Shown piece after piece: positions 19,001 through 26,800 of a DNA stretch of 64,000 bases. Source of the DNA: G963665975 sp963665975 (GTDB taxonomy: Bacteria; Bacteroidota; Rhodothermia; Rhodothermales; Bin80); NCBI GenBank assembly GCA_963665975.1, contig OY762508.1, positions 3,596,001 to 3,660,000 of the forward strand. The letters are read 5' to 3'. The notes beneath the pieces were generated by a model, which was not told the origin of the DNA, did not search any database, and saw only the letters and a program-made list of their open reading frames with translations. Position numbers and translations under genes: made by a program. Position 1 is the stretch's first letter. Every line of letters starts with the position of its first letter.

Positions 19001-19408
19001 GCGCTGCAGGTCTCCAAGCCCTTTTCTTCGCTCGATCGCATCACCTTTAACACTAAGGCCTCTGCCTTTGACGGAACGCTGGCGCGGAATAGTCTCGACG
19101 ATATTTATGTTGTGCCGGATCCATATGTGGCGAGTGCTTCGTGGGAGCGGCCCTTATTCAACCAGACCGGCCGTGGCGAGCGACGCATCGACTTCGTAAA
19201 TCTGCCACCGAACTGCACGATCCGCATCTTCAACATGGCGGGCAAACTCGTTCAGACAATCACACATGATGCGGCGCCGGAAGATGGCACGGAGAGTTGG
19301 GATCTGGTATCAAAGGACGGTCTTACGGTCGCCTTCGGCGTCTACATCTTTCATGTTGAAGCGCCCGGCATCGGCAACAAGGTTGGGAAATTCACGCTCA
19401 TCAAGTAA
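16100..19408 (+). CDS. Large secreted protein with FN3-like segment and T9SS-like C-terminus
   Basis: A 1102-residue protein; the ATG at 16100 lies 2 bases after the receptor stop (the TTG six bases earlier is less likely). An unusually long N-terminus precedes the signal sequence (LVGRILPIGLLLLSFVGTG, cut after GHAQ). Acidic Ca-binding-like repeats appear at about 350-470 (DNDQDGVIDE, DANENGVMDPGEF, DTDGTEGNGMPDAGE). A fibronectin-III-like segment follows (PPNKPKLTAVPGNRKATLMW, YRSTDPSF, TYYYAVASYDRG). The end (IRIFNMAGKLVQTI, VAFGVYIFHVEAP, GKFTLIK) resembles a FlgD/T9SS sorting domain. It is probably exported to the cell surface. No enzymatic motif is recognised. Confidence 0.7.
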   Translation: MRAIPNRSSCTAATVSELRLRSVAFASGVANLLGRRLATALVGRILPIGLLLLSFVGTGHAQTRPEAGRDQRRTGIHDGNLVYTRYSNYGNLGSRYEPPKMEWPKGSGTWYGFEFIMMAGAEVLDANRNLIKIVSENYTNPGSFDISPDGSHTYGWEPLADYFHPGPANRHNYPAMSHLRETWPSSWPHDHPGLAGSRDGRWNGEFGSFTRGDQESYYVMDDRNNDEFPYYPFIGSAQDSAAYPFGLRGLGLEVKVRGYQWVSVQAEDILIVRYDIENVSHKPLLRVVFGMYVDPAVGGQGDSVDDFADFEQVDDIVYMWDRDGIDNRGRPGVGYFGFAFLESPGDPLNEVDNDQDGVIDERQDNPRGTMLVGQDQIEAYVDSRYDRAAFENFFGSLALRPAYENGVWWTGDEDMDWVAFLDANENGVMDPGEFILDDTGSDGLDPESEDYPGPDTDGTEGNGMPDAGEPNFGKTDNDESDQIGLTSFVLRPAGNVSDDARSWREMEPGRFGGSMPSNLAFIYGSGYFELPRGETRKFAIANLFGRDFDDILRNKRTMQRIYDADYSFAKPPNKPKLTAVPGNRKATLMWDNRAEFSRDPIYGRDFEGYLIYRSTDPSFNTIKTISDAFGNPTLWKPIMQFDLKNGLLGPHPIQIGESGAVYNVGKDTGLRYFFVDEGLDNGRTYYYAVASYDRGYNTDFFARGLTDKDKLTPIAPSESSKIIQTDLVGNVTFLDKNTAVVVPNAPSVGFIAGDIEGDIEHEGPGTGRVDIEVVVPDSIRGGTQYAITFTDTTRSLLTKGVRIEELLSGRTVYEAAFLDSLDLVTHIREGMRFKIFTPEAAAPTVYGWTQGASNIQANIDLAPSGRSVALPEDIEIRIGQPGMDTSFVQFAFEQGSPTNFEVWSTTTGRSFEFLFEETVSADGLLGVGDVVTLVFDIDGLRFNLGWRLSFVAPGGELATTPEPGDVYALQVSKPFSSLDRITFNTKASAFDGTLARNSLDDIYVVPDPYVASASWERPLFNQTGRGERRIDFVNLPPNCTIRIFNMAGKLVQTITHDAAPEDGTESWDLVSKDGLTVAFGVYIFHVEAPGIGNKVGKFTLIK

Positions 19409-19414
19409 CAGGCC

Positions 19415-20530
19415 ATGAGTCATGTGCTGTCCACTTGTAACGCAACCGAAGCCATGCGATGGGCGCTTCATAGTCTGAAAGTGCCCCGGTATGTCGTGTG
19501 CACTGCGGTTACTGCACTCCTGCTTCCGGTCATGGTGTGGGGGCAGGAGGCGGATCGGCCGGTGAATTTTGTCGAAGATGTCACGAACGCCGGTACGAGC
19601 GCTTCCGCGTTTCTCGAAATCGGCGTCGGAGGTCGCGCTCAGGCCATGGGCAATGCCGGTGTTGCTCTCGCTCATGATGCATCGTCCATGTTCTGGAATC
19701 CCTCCGCTGCCGCCGCCCTGGATGGTTCGGTCGTGGTCTCTTTCGACCATACCGAATGGCTCGCCAACACCAAGCTCGAACATGTCGCGGTGGTCCTGGG
19801 CATTCCCAGGATCGGTGCGCTGGGACTAAGTGTGATAAGCTTCGACATCGTGGATCAGGCACCGGTACGCACGATCTTGCAGCCGGAAGGCACGGGTGAG
19901 TTCTACAGTGCGTCAGATCTTGCCCTTGCGCTAACCTATGCCGCACGACTCACTCCCCGATTCATGGTGGGCATTTCAGGCAAGGTCATTCAAGAGACGC
20001 TGTGGCATGAGAAGGCCAGAGCATATGCATTCGACCTGGGGATGACGTATCACACCAACCTGCCGGGCCTGAGTCTGGCTGCAGGACTTGCGAATTTTGG
20101 AAGCGATATGAAGCTGGAGGGGCGGGATCTGCGCCGGCCTTTCGACGACGACCCTAGAAATTTCAGCAATGACAAACTTAATGTTAATCTCCAGACTGAT
20201 GCATTCTCTTTGCCACTTCTGTTCAGGTTTGGAATAGCTTACCAACTGGAGGCCTCCATGCATCGCATGACTCTCGCCGCGGATGTCCTGCATCCCTCGG
20301 ACAACAGTGAAGCAGTTAACGTAGGGCTCGAATACACATTTACCGATATGATCTCCTTTCGGGCAGGGCTGGCTTCCTACTTTGAGACGGATCGCACCGG
20401 AGGATATACGTTTGGCATGGGTCTTCAGCGTCAAGTGTTCGGTCAGTTCGGCGTAACGATCGACTATGCGTATGCGACGTGGGGTATTTTGAATGCGACC
20501 CACCGGTTCACGGTTACGCTAGCCCGTTGA
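19415..20530 (+). CDS. PorV/PorQ-family outer-membrane protein
   Basis: A 371-residue barrel protein with the PorV/UPF0164 signature SAFLEIGVGGRAQAMGNAGV followed by HDASSMFWNPSAAA, which also resembles the OmpP1/FadL start. A signal sequence (TAVTALLLPVMVWGQ) follows about 30 residues, so the second Met at 19457 is an alternative start. The C-terminus ATHRFTVTLAR fits a barrel strand. PorV proteins in T9SS organisms shuttle or anchor CTD-bearing cargo at the outer membrane. Here it ends a receptor / secreted-protein operon (6-base gap), so it may be a cargo-specific PorV paralogue. That role is inferred. Confidence 0.75.
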   Translation: MSHVLSTCNATEAMRWALHSLKVPRYVVCTAVTALLLPVMVWGQEADRPVNFVEDVTNAGTSASAFLEIGVGGRAQAMGNAGVALAHDASSMFWNPSAAAALDGSVVVSFDHTEWLANTKLEHVAVVLGIPRIGALGLSVISFDIVDQAPVRTILQPEGTGEFYSASDLALALTYAARLTPRFMVGISGKVIQETLWHEKARAYAFDLGMTYHTNLPGLSLAAGLANFGSDMKLEGRDLRRPFDDDPRNFSNDKLNVNLQTDAFSLPLLFRFGIAYQLEASMHRMTLAADVLHPSDNSEAVNVGLEYTFTDMISFRAGLASYFETDRTGGYTFGMGLQRQVFGQFGVTIDYAYATWGILNATHRFTVTLAR

Positions 20531-20721
20531 CGAATCAGCAGTGCCCGAATTCAACTTGTGGATCCTGACAATTGGAACCGGTCCAGTGCGCAGTTCCTTC
20601 TGTTCCGTCGGAAATTCCGTGTCATCAACAGGTTGCCCGGCACGGGGATCGCATTCGATCTGACTGGCTGGTCGAACCAAAGAATCGGGCCGGCTTCATC
20701 AAGCTGCCAAATGATCTCGTC

Positions 20722-20821
20722 AAATGGGCGCTTCCGCGAGACCCTGATCAAGTGTACAATGCCATAAGAAACTGACAACACAGTATAAATCCATCTTTAG
20801 TAACCTTCCCCGCCCATTCCT
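20722..20821. repeat. Long target-site duplication, left copy
   Basis: Identical to 22758-22853 over 96 bases (AAATGGGCGC...CGCCCAT). If the IS ends are placed at 20822 and 22757 the repeat is 100 bases with one mismatch. The copies directly abut both ends of an IS1634-type element. Long variable direct repeats are an established property of that family (IS1634, IS1549). Confidence 0.85.
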
Positions 20822-22757
20822 CCTGAGTTCGACGGTTTCGATTTGTAAACAGTTGTTTTTGTTAGCCCGCTTGATCAATTTGAACACTACAACACCTCCT
20901 TTTCTGCACCGTCTAACGCGAAGAAGTGCCCTCTTTCAATAGCACCGTTGTCCGCTGTAACGACTGTCCGACCGCCTTGTAGAGCCGAATCTGCGTCCCG
21001 TTCGCAGCAGAAGGCAACGCATAGAGATTGTTCGTATTGCGATCCACCAGCACCGAGGTCTCCACCTGTCTGAGCTCAGACAGAATGCGCGCCTCGCTCA
21101 ACGGCTCGTTGCCACCGTGCATCGTGTTGTACCGGTAGCGCAGGATGCGCAGCACGGCAAAGGCCACAAAACAGATCGCCACATGCGCCTGCACCCGACG
21201 CTCGGTCCAATGAAAGATCGGACGCACCGCCAACGTGCTCTTGAGCACCCGGAAGCCCTCCTCGATCCGCCACAATTCGCGGTATTGCGCCACCACCTGC
21301 TGCGGAGAAGCCAAAGACGCCTCGAGACTCGTCCATACCCCGTGCAAACCGTCAAACTCTTTGTCTTTCTCGATTGCCTCTTCATTCAGGCGCACCGCCC
21401 CCCGGTCCACCTGTAGAAAACGGCCACCCTTGCCCTTGCCCTTAATGCCGGCAGTCAGACGCTTCTTCGCCTTCTCTATGGCCTCCTCGCGGGTATGCGC
21501 ATCCTTGGCCGCCTTCTTTGGACAGTACCGCAGAATGAGTCGCTGACCGCCTATAAGACGCTCGGCCACCTTGCGGCCGTTTGGAGCCTCCTGCCGGTCT
21601 TGCGGTCCGGTGATCTGTTCGGTGACCTGCGCTCCCATGGACCGCATGCGTGCCGCCACCACATAGTCGTACCCCCTGCTGCGAAGCAAAGCCAGGTTCT
21701 CCTTGCTCATCATGCCGGCATCGGCTACAAACACCACCCGCTCCAGCATAAAGCGCTGCTTCAACTCCGCAATGGCCGGCTCCAGCGTCGTTACCTCCGC
21801 CGTGTTGCCGGCAAACAACTCGTAGCCTATCGGCAGCCCCTGTTGCGTCTGGATGAGCGCCAACACCACCTGCACCCGATGCGGCTTGCCATCCTTGCTG
21901 TATCCCTTTTTGCGCAGGGCATCCTCCTTGTCACTGGCAAAACTGAGCGTGGTTACGTCAAAGAAGAGCACGTCCACCTTGCCGTCCAACAGTCCGGTCA
22001 CCTCGTGCGCCACCAGGGATTGCAGCCGCCGGATACGGGTATCGGTCACCGCATCCATCATGCGGTAGAACTTCTCCACGGGCACTTCCAGACCGTCCTC
22101 TTTGGAGAGATGCCGGGCATGAGCACGCTTGCTGTCGCCCGGAGCCGCCAGGCGTAGCAACACTTCCTGCTTGAACAGGCGTCGGGCCATGGTCTGTCTT
22201 CCGGTGAAGACATCTGCAAACCCCATCTGGTCGTAGAGGGTGCCACAGACCTCGTGGAAGCCCACACAGAGGCGCTTTTTCTCTTCGAGGGCGCGCGCAT
22301 CCTTGATCGGTAATGGTCTGGTGGTCTGGTTCTGCCTGCGGACCTGCAGGATCTCGTCAATACCGTCTGCGGCGGGAAAGAGAGAGGGTTGTGCTTCTTC
22401 CTTGAGGCGGTGCAATTCGAGTGTAGCGACACGCACCAAGGCTTCGAGGGCGGGTCCTTCGGGCGCGCTACCCATGTGCCGTACGATCTTGAGGCGTGGT
22501 TTGCCTTGGTCGTTGCGGTAGTTGCGTACGATTTGTACGGCGACGTTTTTGGTGGTTTTTCTTTTGAGTTCCCGTACCCACATGGTGTTGGGGGTGTTGT
22601 TTGATGTCTTGGTAAAGATAGGGAAGGCGTTCTCGCTGAACTGTTAAGATTACATGAACTGAACACTACATCAGAGAATGGAGAAATGATAATTAAGAAA
22701 GTATTATAAATCGGACACTTATAAAATTTATATTGTCACACTACCGTCGAAGTCAGG
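20822..22757. mobile_element. IS1634-family insertion sequence, apparently intact
   Basis: A 1936-bp element with imperfect terminal inverted repeats. CCTGAGTTCGACGGT at 20822-20836 pairs with ACCGTCGAAGTCAGG at 22743-22757 (14 of 15). It holds one uninterrupted transposase on the minus strand and AT-rich ends. It is flanked by a near-perfect 100-bp direct repeat. The near identity of the flanks suggests a recent insertion. The element separates the PorV-like operon from the next T9SS cargo genes. Confidence 0.88.
20913..22583 (-). CDS. IS1634-family transposase
   Basis: A 556-residue DDE transposase without frameshifts. The catalytic aspartates lie in VLFFDVTTLSF and VVFVADAGMMSKENL. The C-terminal catalytic region holds YRELWRIEEGFRVLKSTLAV, RPIFHWTERRVQAHVAICFV and RYRYN, as in the IS4-superfamily IS1634 group; the last acidic residue is expected in WRIEEGF. 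An extended N-terminal domain (about 1-110) includes VQIVRNYRNDQGKPRLKIV. The ATG at 22583 gives the normal family length. A degraded relative lies at 30282-30705. Probably active, judged only by the intact frame and the fresh flanks. Confidence 0.93.
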   Translation of the reverse strand: MWVRELKRKTTKNVAVQIVRNYRNDQGKPRLKIVRHMGSAPEGPALEALVRVATLELHRLKEEAQPSLFPAADGIDEILQVRRQNQTTRPLPIKDARALEEKKRLCVGFHEVCGTLYDQMGFADVFTGRQTMARRLFKQEVLLRLAAPGDSKRAHARHLSKEDGLEVPVEKFYRMMDAVTDTRIRRLQSLVAHEVTGLLDGKVDVLFFDVTTLSFASDKEDALRKKGYSKDGKPHRVQVVLALIQTQQGLPIGYELFAGNTAEVTTLEPAIAELKQRFMLERVVFVADAGMMSKENLALLRSRGYDYVVAARMRSMGAQVTEQITGPQDRQEAPNGRKVAERLIGGQRLILRYCPKKAAKDAHTREEAIEKAKKRLTAGIKGKGKGGRFLQVDRGAVRLNEEAIEKDKEFDGLHGVWTSLEASLASPQQVVAQYRELWRIEEGFRVLKSTLAVRPIFHWTERRVQAHVAICFVAFAVLRILRYRYNTMHGGNEPLSEARILSELRQVETSVLVDRNTNNLYALPSAANGTQIRLYKAVGQSLQRTTVLLKEGTSSR

Positions 22758-22857
22758 AAATGGGCGCTTCCGCGAGACCCTGATCAAGTGTACAATGCCA
22801 TAAGAAACTGACAACACAGTATAAATCCATCTTTAGTAACCTTCCCCGCCCATCCCT
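22758..22857. repeat. Long target-site duplication, right copy
   Basis: Matches 20722-20821 (96 bases exact, then one T/C difference within the next 4). It starts immediately after the right inverted repeat of the IS1634 element. Confidence 0.85.
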
Positions 22858-23116
22858 GTCTCCGGGGAACGATCGGCAATGACCGTGTGCAAGTTGATAG
22901 CCCAAGGCTCAATGCAGGGCAACGGCATAACCGAAGCGAAGTCTGGCGGCATGCAACCAAAAGTCTTTTGGGCACTTGATCATTGCCTATTGATTCTATA
23001 GCCATCCAGGTGTTGAGGCGCTTTTAGTGGGTTGTCTTCGGGAGAGTTAAAATGAACAGCGGTCGCAAGCTCCGTACGGTACATGGTTATTCACTGAATC
23101 TGCGGGGAGGTCGTTC
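22858..23116. other. Intergenic stretch between IS1634 duplication and IS110 relic
   Basis: About 260 bases of former target-flank DNA. No protein family, tRNA or clear hairpin was recognised; short ORFs on both strands look like chance frames. Confidence 0.4.
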
Positions 23117-23600
23117 ATGCGAATGATCGTATACTTTTGCCTGGATGCTCATGTCCATCACTGCGTGTTGGCGGGCATGCACGTGCAGGGTAAGCTGCTG
23201 TTCAACAAGCGGCTTCCGACGTCGGAAGCTGCGCTGATCGGCCATATTGTTGCCGTGGATACGCGGAGGAAGGAATTGGTGCTTGAAACATTCTCCCTGG
23301 CTGGATGGCTTGCGCCGGCGCTGCAGGACACAGTGGATGCGTTCATCGAGTCTGATCCGTGTCAGAACGTGCTCATCAGCCGCGCGCAAGAGAAACCGGG
23401 AGGGTGCCTACAACCTGTGCAAACTGCTGCGGCTGGGTGAGTTGAAGCTCGTTTTTCATCCGGTCCACGGCGGCCGAGCTTGTCGGAAAAAGCACCCGAT
23501 GGGCCAACAATTCCCACCTCATGGAGGCCTACTACCACCGCCAGCAAGACCCCATCCCCTGGCTCGTCAACAAGCCCCTTCGCATTCGGTTCGCTTGAAT
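23117..23600 (+). pseudogene. Truncated IS110-family transposase
   Basis: The frame from 23117 reads like the N-terminal DEDD domain of IS110 enzymes: LDAHVHHCVLAGMHVQGKLL, VLETFSLAGWLAPALQ, then SDPCQNVLISRAQEK. A frameshift near 23395 moves the match into another frame (AYNLCKLLRLGELKLVFHP), and a third frame holds MEAYYHRQQDPIPWLVNKPL. The C-terminal transposase_20 domain is absent. The copy is inactive. Confidence 0.75.
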
Positions 23601-23732
23601 ATCCGCAAGGTCACGTCAAGAAGCGGCCGTGGAAATTGAGGCTAAACGAACTAGCCAGGAGAATTCATTAACAGTTTTAGATTTGTTAATGTTATCTTAA
23701 CCTTCCCTATTCAGCGTAAACCCAACAGCACC

Positions 23733-26702
23733 ATGAAGTCATTTCTGATTTGCATAGCCTGCATGGCTCTCTTTGCTAGCACAACCTTGGCTCAGCAGGC
23801 ACCGCGTCTTATTGTGAATGAGTTTCTCGCCGATCCGGCAGCTGACGCTCCCGGTGATGCCAACGGGGATGGCACGCGTTCGGGCTCGCAGGATGAATTC
23901 TTGGAACTTGCGAATATCAGTGCAGATACGCTCGACTTGACCGGCTGGAAAGTCGGCGATGATGAAGCGATCAACTTTACGTTCCCTGACGGTTACATGC
24001 TGCCGCCCAGGGCGTTTCTGGTCATTTTCGGCGGCGGTGATGTCTCCAATGTTCCGGGCTACGATGCGGATCCCCTGGCAACGCGCGCATTTCAGGCTGA
24101 CAGTACCGTCGGAAACGGCTTCGCCAACGGCGGTGACTACATCGTTGTTCAGTCGCCCGACGGCGAGGAGGATATGTACGTTGCCTACAATTCGAAGACC
24201 GGTCAGGGACCACCAACTTCGAGTGTAGTCGATTCCATCACGTTCGAGTTCGAAGTGCATGTGGCAGCGGCCGCCAATGAGGATGTCTCGGTTACGAGGA
24301 ATCCCGATGGCGATATCTCGACACCCGATCCATTTGTACAGCACAACTCGGTAAGCACAGACCTTTTTTCGCCTGGGCTTACTATTACTGGTGGCAACGT
24401 GGTTCCAAGGGCCCGCCCGCCACTTTCGATTGTCATCAACGAAGTGTTGGCCGATCCGCCATCAGGGGACGCAGGGGACGCCAATATGGACGGAACGCGC
24501 GACCCGTTTGAGGACGAATTCGTAGAGCTAGCCAATGTAGGAGACAGCCCAGTTGATATTGGAGGATGGATGCTCGGCGATGACGAAGGCATTGGGTTTG
24601 TCTTTCCAGATGGATATACCGTCGAGCCACGGGGCATCATCGTTGTCTTTGGCGGAGGAGACGTTAGCAATGTGCCGGGCTACGACGCAGATCCGATGAT
24701 GACGTATGTATTCCAGGCTGACAGCTCCATAGGCGGCAAACTGCAAAATGGTGGCGACGTCATCATGCTCCTGTCTGATGATGGCTCGTATGATACATGG
24801 TTCGCCTACGGCAGCACCGCGAATACGGGGGGACCTGCCGCAGGGACGTTCCCGGCGGGTACGGAGTTCGAGATTGAACAGGACGTTGCCGCGCCAGCTA
24901 ATGCGGATAATTCAGTGACGCGTTTCCCGGACGGCAACGTTAACATTCCGGATCCATTTGTGCAGCATCTGCAGGTAAGCAGTAAAGCCTATTCGCCGGC
25001 CCATACCGTAGATGGTCGTACCCAAGTGCCACCACCGCAACCGCCTGTTACGATTGTCATCAACGAAATTCTTGCCGACGCGGCTGGCGATGCCAACGGC
25101 GACGGGATGGTCAGCGACCTGGAAGACGAATTCATCGAACTCATCAACACCAGTGAAGAGGAGTCTGTCGACCTTTCCGGCTGGAGCGTCGGAGATCCGG
25201 GGGGACTGACATTCACCTTCCCGGACGGCTTCATGCTTCCTCCGCTTAAGCTGGTCGCAGTTTTTGGGGGTGGTGATGTATCCCTTGTACCAGGATACAA
25301 TGCAGATTCGCTGCAGTCGCGGGTGTTTGCAGCCAGCGGAATGATTGGAGATGGTTTGGACGAAGCAGGGGACTATGCGGTACTCGTAAGCCCTGATGGC
25401 GCATACGATGCGTACGTCGCATTTGGCAGCGCGAGCGGCGGAGACGCACCCACGGTTATGAGCGGCGGGGTTAACGTCGACTGGGAGTTTACCCTAAATA
25501 CAGCTGCTGAGGCAAACATGGATAACTCCATCACGCGCGAGCCCGACGGCGATTTCCTGGCAGCAGATCCCTTTGTTCAGCATTCGACTACCGGCGCAGG
25601 TCCGTGGTCGCCGGCAACAACCATCGACGGGGTTGGCGGGCTAGACGAATTCAGAAGTGTGCCCCATCCGTGGGGTACGGGTTACGTGATGGCGTTCAAC
25701 TGGTGGGAGCGTGACCGCGTTGAAATTCGCGATGCGCCCCAGCTATTCCCGATTCGAATGGACGAGGGCACTGTCGAACTCTGGTTCAGGCCCGACTCAG
25801 TCCTGACAAATGACACCCATGCCCCGGACTGGACGTATCTGTTTGGCAAGAATCTCGGGGGCAACAATGCCGGTGACCTGGGTCTGGGTTGGCGGCGTAG
25901 CGAGGGGCGGCTTCTGTTCTTTATGCAGGACGGTACGAATACGACCAACCTCGAACAGGGAGATGACATCCGTACGAAATTTCACCCGCGCTGGTATCAT
26001 GTGGCGGTGACGTGGAATGTTGCTGACAAAATGCGGATGTACATCGACGGTGAGAAAGTAGCCGAAGTTGAGTCGCAGGTTCCACTGCTGGGAGGCACCA
26101 TGCAGGCGGCAATAGGCAACGGCGCAGCCGACCTTTGGAATGACAGGTATGAAGGTTTTCGCGGCATGATAGATGAGGTACGCATCTCACTGGTTGACCG
26201 GTATGGCATTGCCGACAACTTCGACCTCCAAACCGAACCGTTCGAGCCTGACGCAATGACTTTGGCTCTCTGGCATTTCGATGAAGGGCAGGGCGAAACA
26301 ACCGCAGATGCCACCGGGAATGGATTTACGGGACACCTCGGCGGATTTGACAGTGACGAGGCTTTTGACGCGGCCACAATGCCAATGTGGGTCGACGCCG
26401 CCACGCTTGTAGATAAAGAAGCCGAAACCGAATTACCAAGACAGATTTCCCTCGAACAGAACTACCCGAACCCGTTCAATCCCACGACATCGATTTCGTA
26501 TACCATTCCACACTCAGCTAATGTGAGAATCGACGTATACAACGTGCTGGGTCAACGCGTCCAAGTGCTTGTCGACGAGGTGCTGTCTGCTGGGACCTAC
26601 ACGAACACTTTCCGGGCGGATAGCTTTGCCAGTGGTGTCTACTTCTATGTCTTGCGTACCGAAAATGCACATCTGGTCCGCAAGATGGTCTTTTTGAAGT
26701 AA
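23733..26702 (+). CDS. T9SS cargo with three lamin-tail domains and a LamG-like domain
   Basis: A 989-residue surface protein. The signal peptide is residues 1-20 (ending LAQQ). Three tandem lamin-tail (LTD) repeats span about 25-215, 225-430 and 440-630. Each opens with a phrase like IVNEFLADPA / IVINEVLADPP / IVINEILADAA, continues through DEFxELxN and GWxxGDxxGxxFxFPDGYM, and closes with a DPFVQH segment. A concanavalin/LamG-like domain follows (VELWFRPDSVLTN, FHPRWYHVAVTWNV, MRMYIDGEKVAEVE, LALWHFDEGQG) at about 650-880. The T9SS type A CTD is at about 905-989 (LEQNYPNPFNPTTSISYTIP ... RKMVFLK). LTDs are thought to bind surfaces or polymers, and LamG suggests glycan binding. It probably heads an operon with the two genes downstream. 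Confidence 0.88.
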   Translation: MKSFLICIACMALFASTTLAQQAPRLIVNEFLADPAADAPGDANGDGTRSGSQDEFLELANISADTLDLTGWKVGDDEAINFTFPDGYMLPPRAFLVIFGGGDVSNVPGYDADPLATRAFQADSTVGNGFANGGDYIVVQSPDGEEDMYVAYNSKTGQGPPTSSVVDSITFEFEVHVAAAANEDVSVTRNPDGDISTPDPFVQHNSVSTDLFSPGLTITGGNVVPRARPPLSIVINEVLADPPSGDAGDANMDGTRDPFEDEFVELANVGDSPVDIGGWMLGDDEGIGFVFPDGYTVEPRGIIVVFGGGDVSNVPGYDADPMMTYVFQADSSIGGKLQNGGDVIMLLSDDGSYDTWFAYGSTANTGGPAAGTFPAGTEFEIEQDVAAPANADNSVTRFPDGNVNIPDPFVQHLQVSSKAYSPAHTVDGRTQVPPPQPPVTIVINEILADAAGDANGDGMVSDLEDEFIELINTSEEESVDLSGWSVGDPGGLTFTFPDGFMLPPLKLVAVFGGGDVSLVPGYNADSLQSRVFAASGMIGDGLDEAGDYAVLVSPDGAYDAYVAFGSASGGDAPTVMSGGVNVDWEFTLNTAAEANMDNSITREPDGDFLAADPFVQHSTTGAGPWSPATTIDGVGGLDEFRSVPHPWGTGYVMAFNWWERDRVEIRDAPQLFPIRMDEGTVELWFRPDSVLTNDTHAPDWTYLFGKNLGGNNAGDLGLGWRRSEGRLLFFMQDGTNTTNLEQGDDIRTKFHPRWYHVAVTWNVADKMRMYIDGEKVAEVESQVPLLGGTMQAAIGNGAADLWNDRYEGFRGMIDEVRISLVDRYGIADNFDLQTEPFEPDAMTLALWHFDEGQGETTADATGNGFTGHLGGFDSDEAFDAATMPMWVDAATLVDKEAETELPRQISLEQNYPNPFNPTTSISYTIPHSANVRIDVYNVLGQRVQVLVDEVLSAGTYTNTFRADSFASGVYFYVLRTENAHLVRKMVFLK

Positions 26703-26733
26703 TCCCACGGACTGGCGAGCAGCCTCGGTATGT

Positions 26734-26764
26734 CCGCCGGTCATCTCCGTGGGATGACCGGCGG
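26734..26764 (+). other. Intercistronic stem-loop
   Basis: CCGCCGGTCATC (26734-26745) and GATGACCGGCGG (26753-26764) form a perfect 12-bp stem around a 7-nt loop, 31 bases after the LTD protein stop. No T-tract follows on either strand, so an mRNA-stabilising or partial attenuation role for differential cargo expression is more likely than full termination. Confidence 0.6.
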
Positions 26765-26800
26765 AAGGTTGTCTGGTGCGCCTAGCCTAGCCGCTCAAGA

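Noticed and set aside
20572..20775. Plus-strand ORF ending in the left target duplication (NRAGFIKLPNDLVKWALPRD)
   Set aside because: Reads like a protein tail but has no recognisable family or start; too short and uncertain to call a gene.
22058..22666. Overlapping ORF in another frame of the IS1634 transposase
   Set aside because: A shadow frame of the intact transposase, rich in Ser/Thr/Pro/Arg as expected of an off-frame reading.
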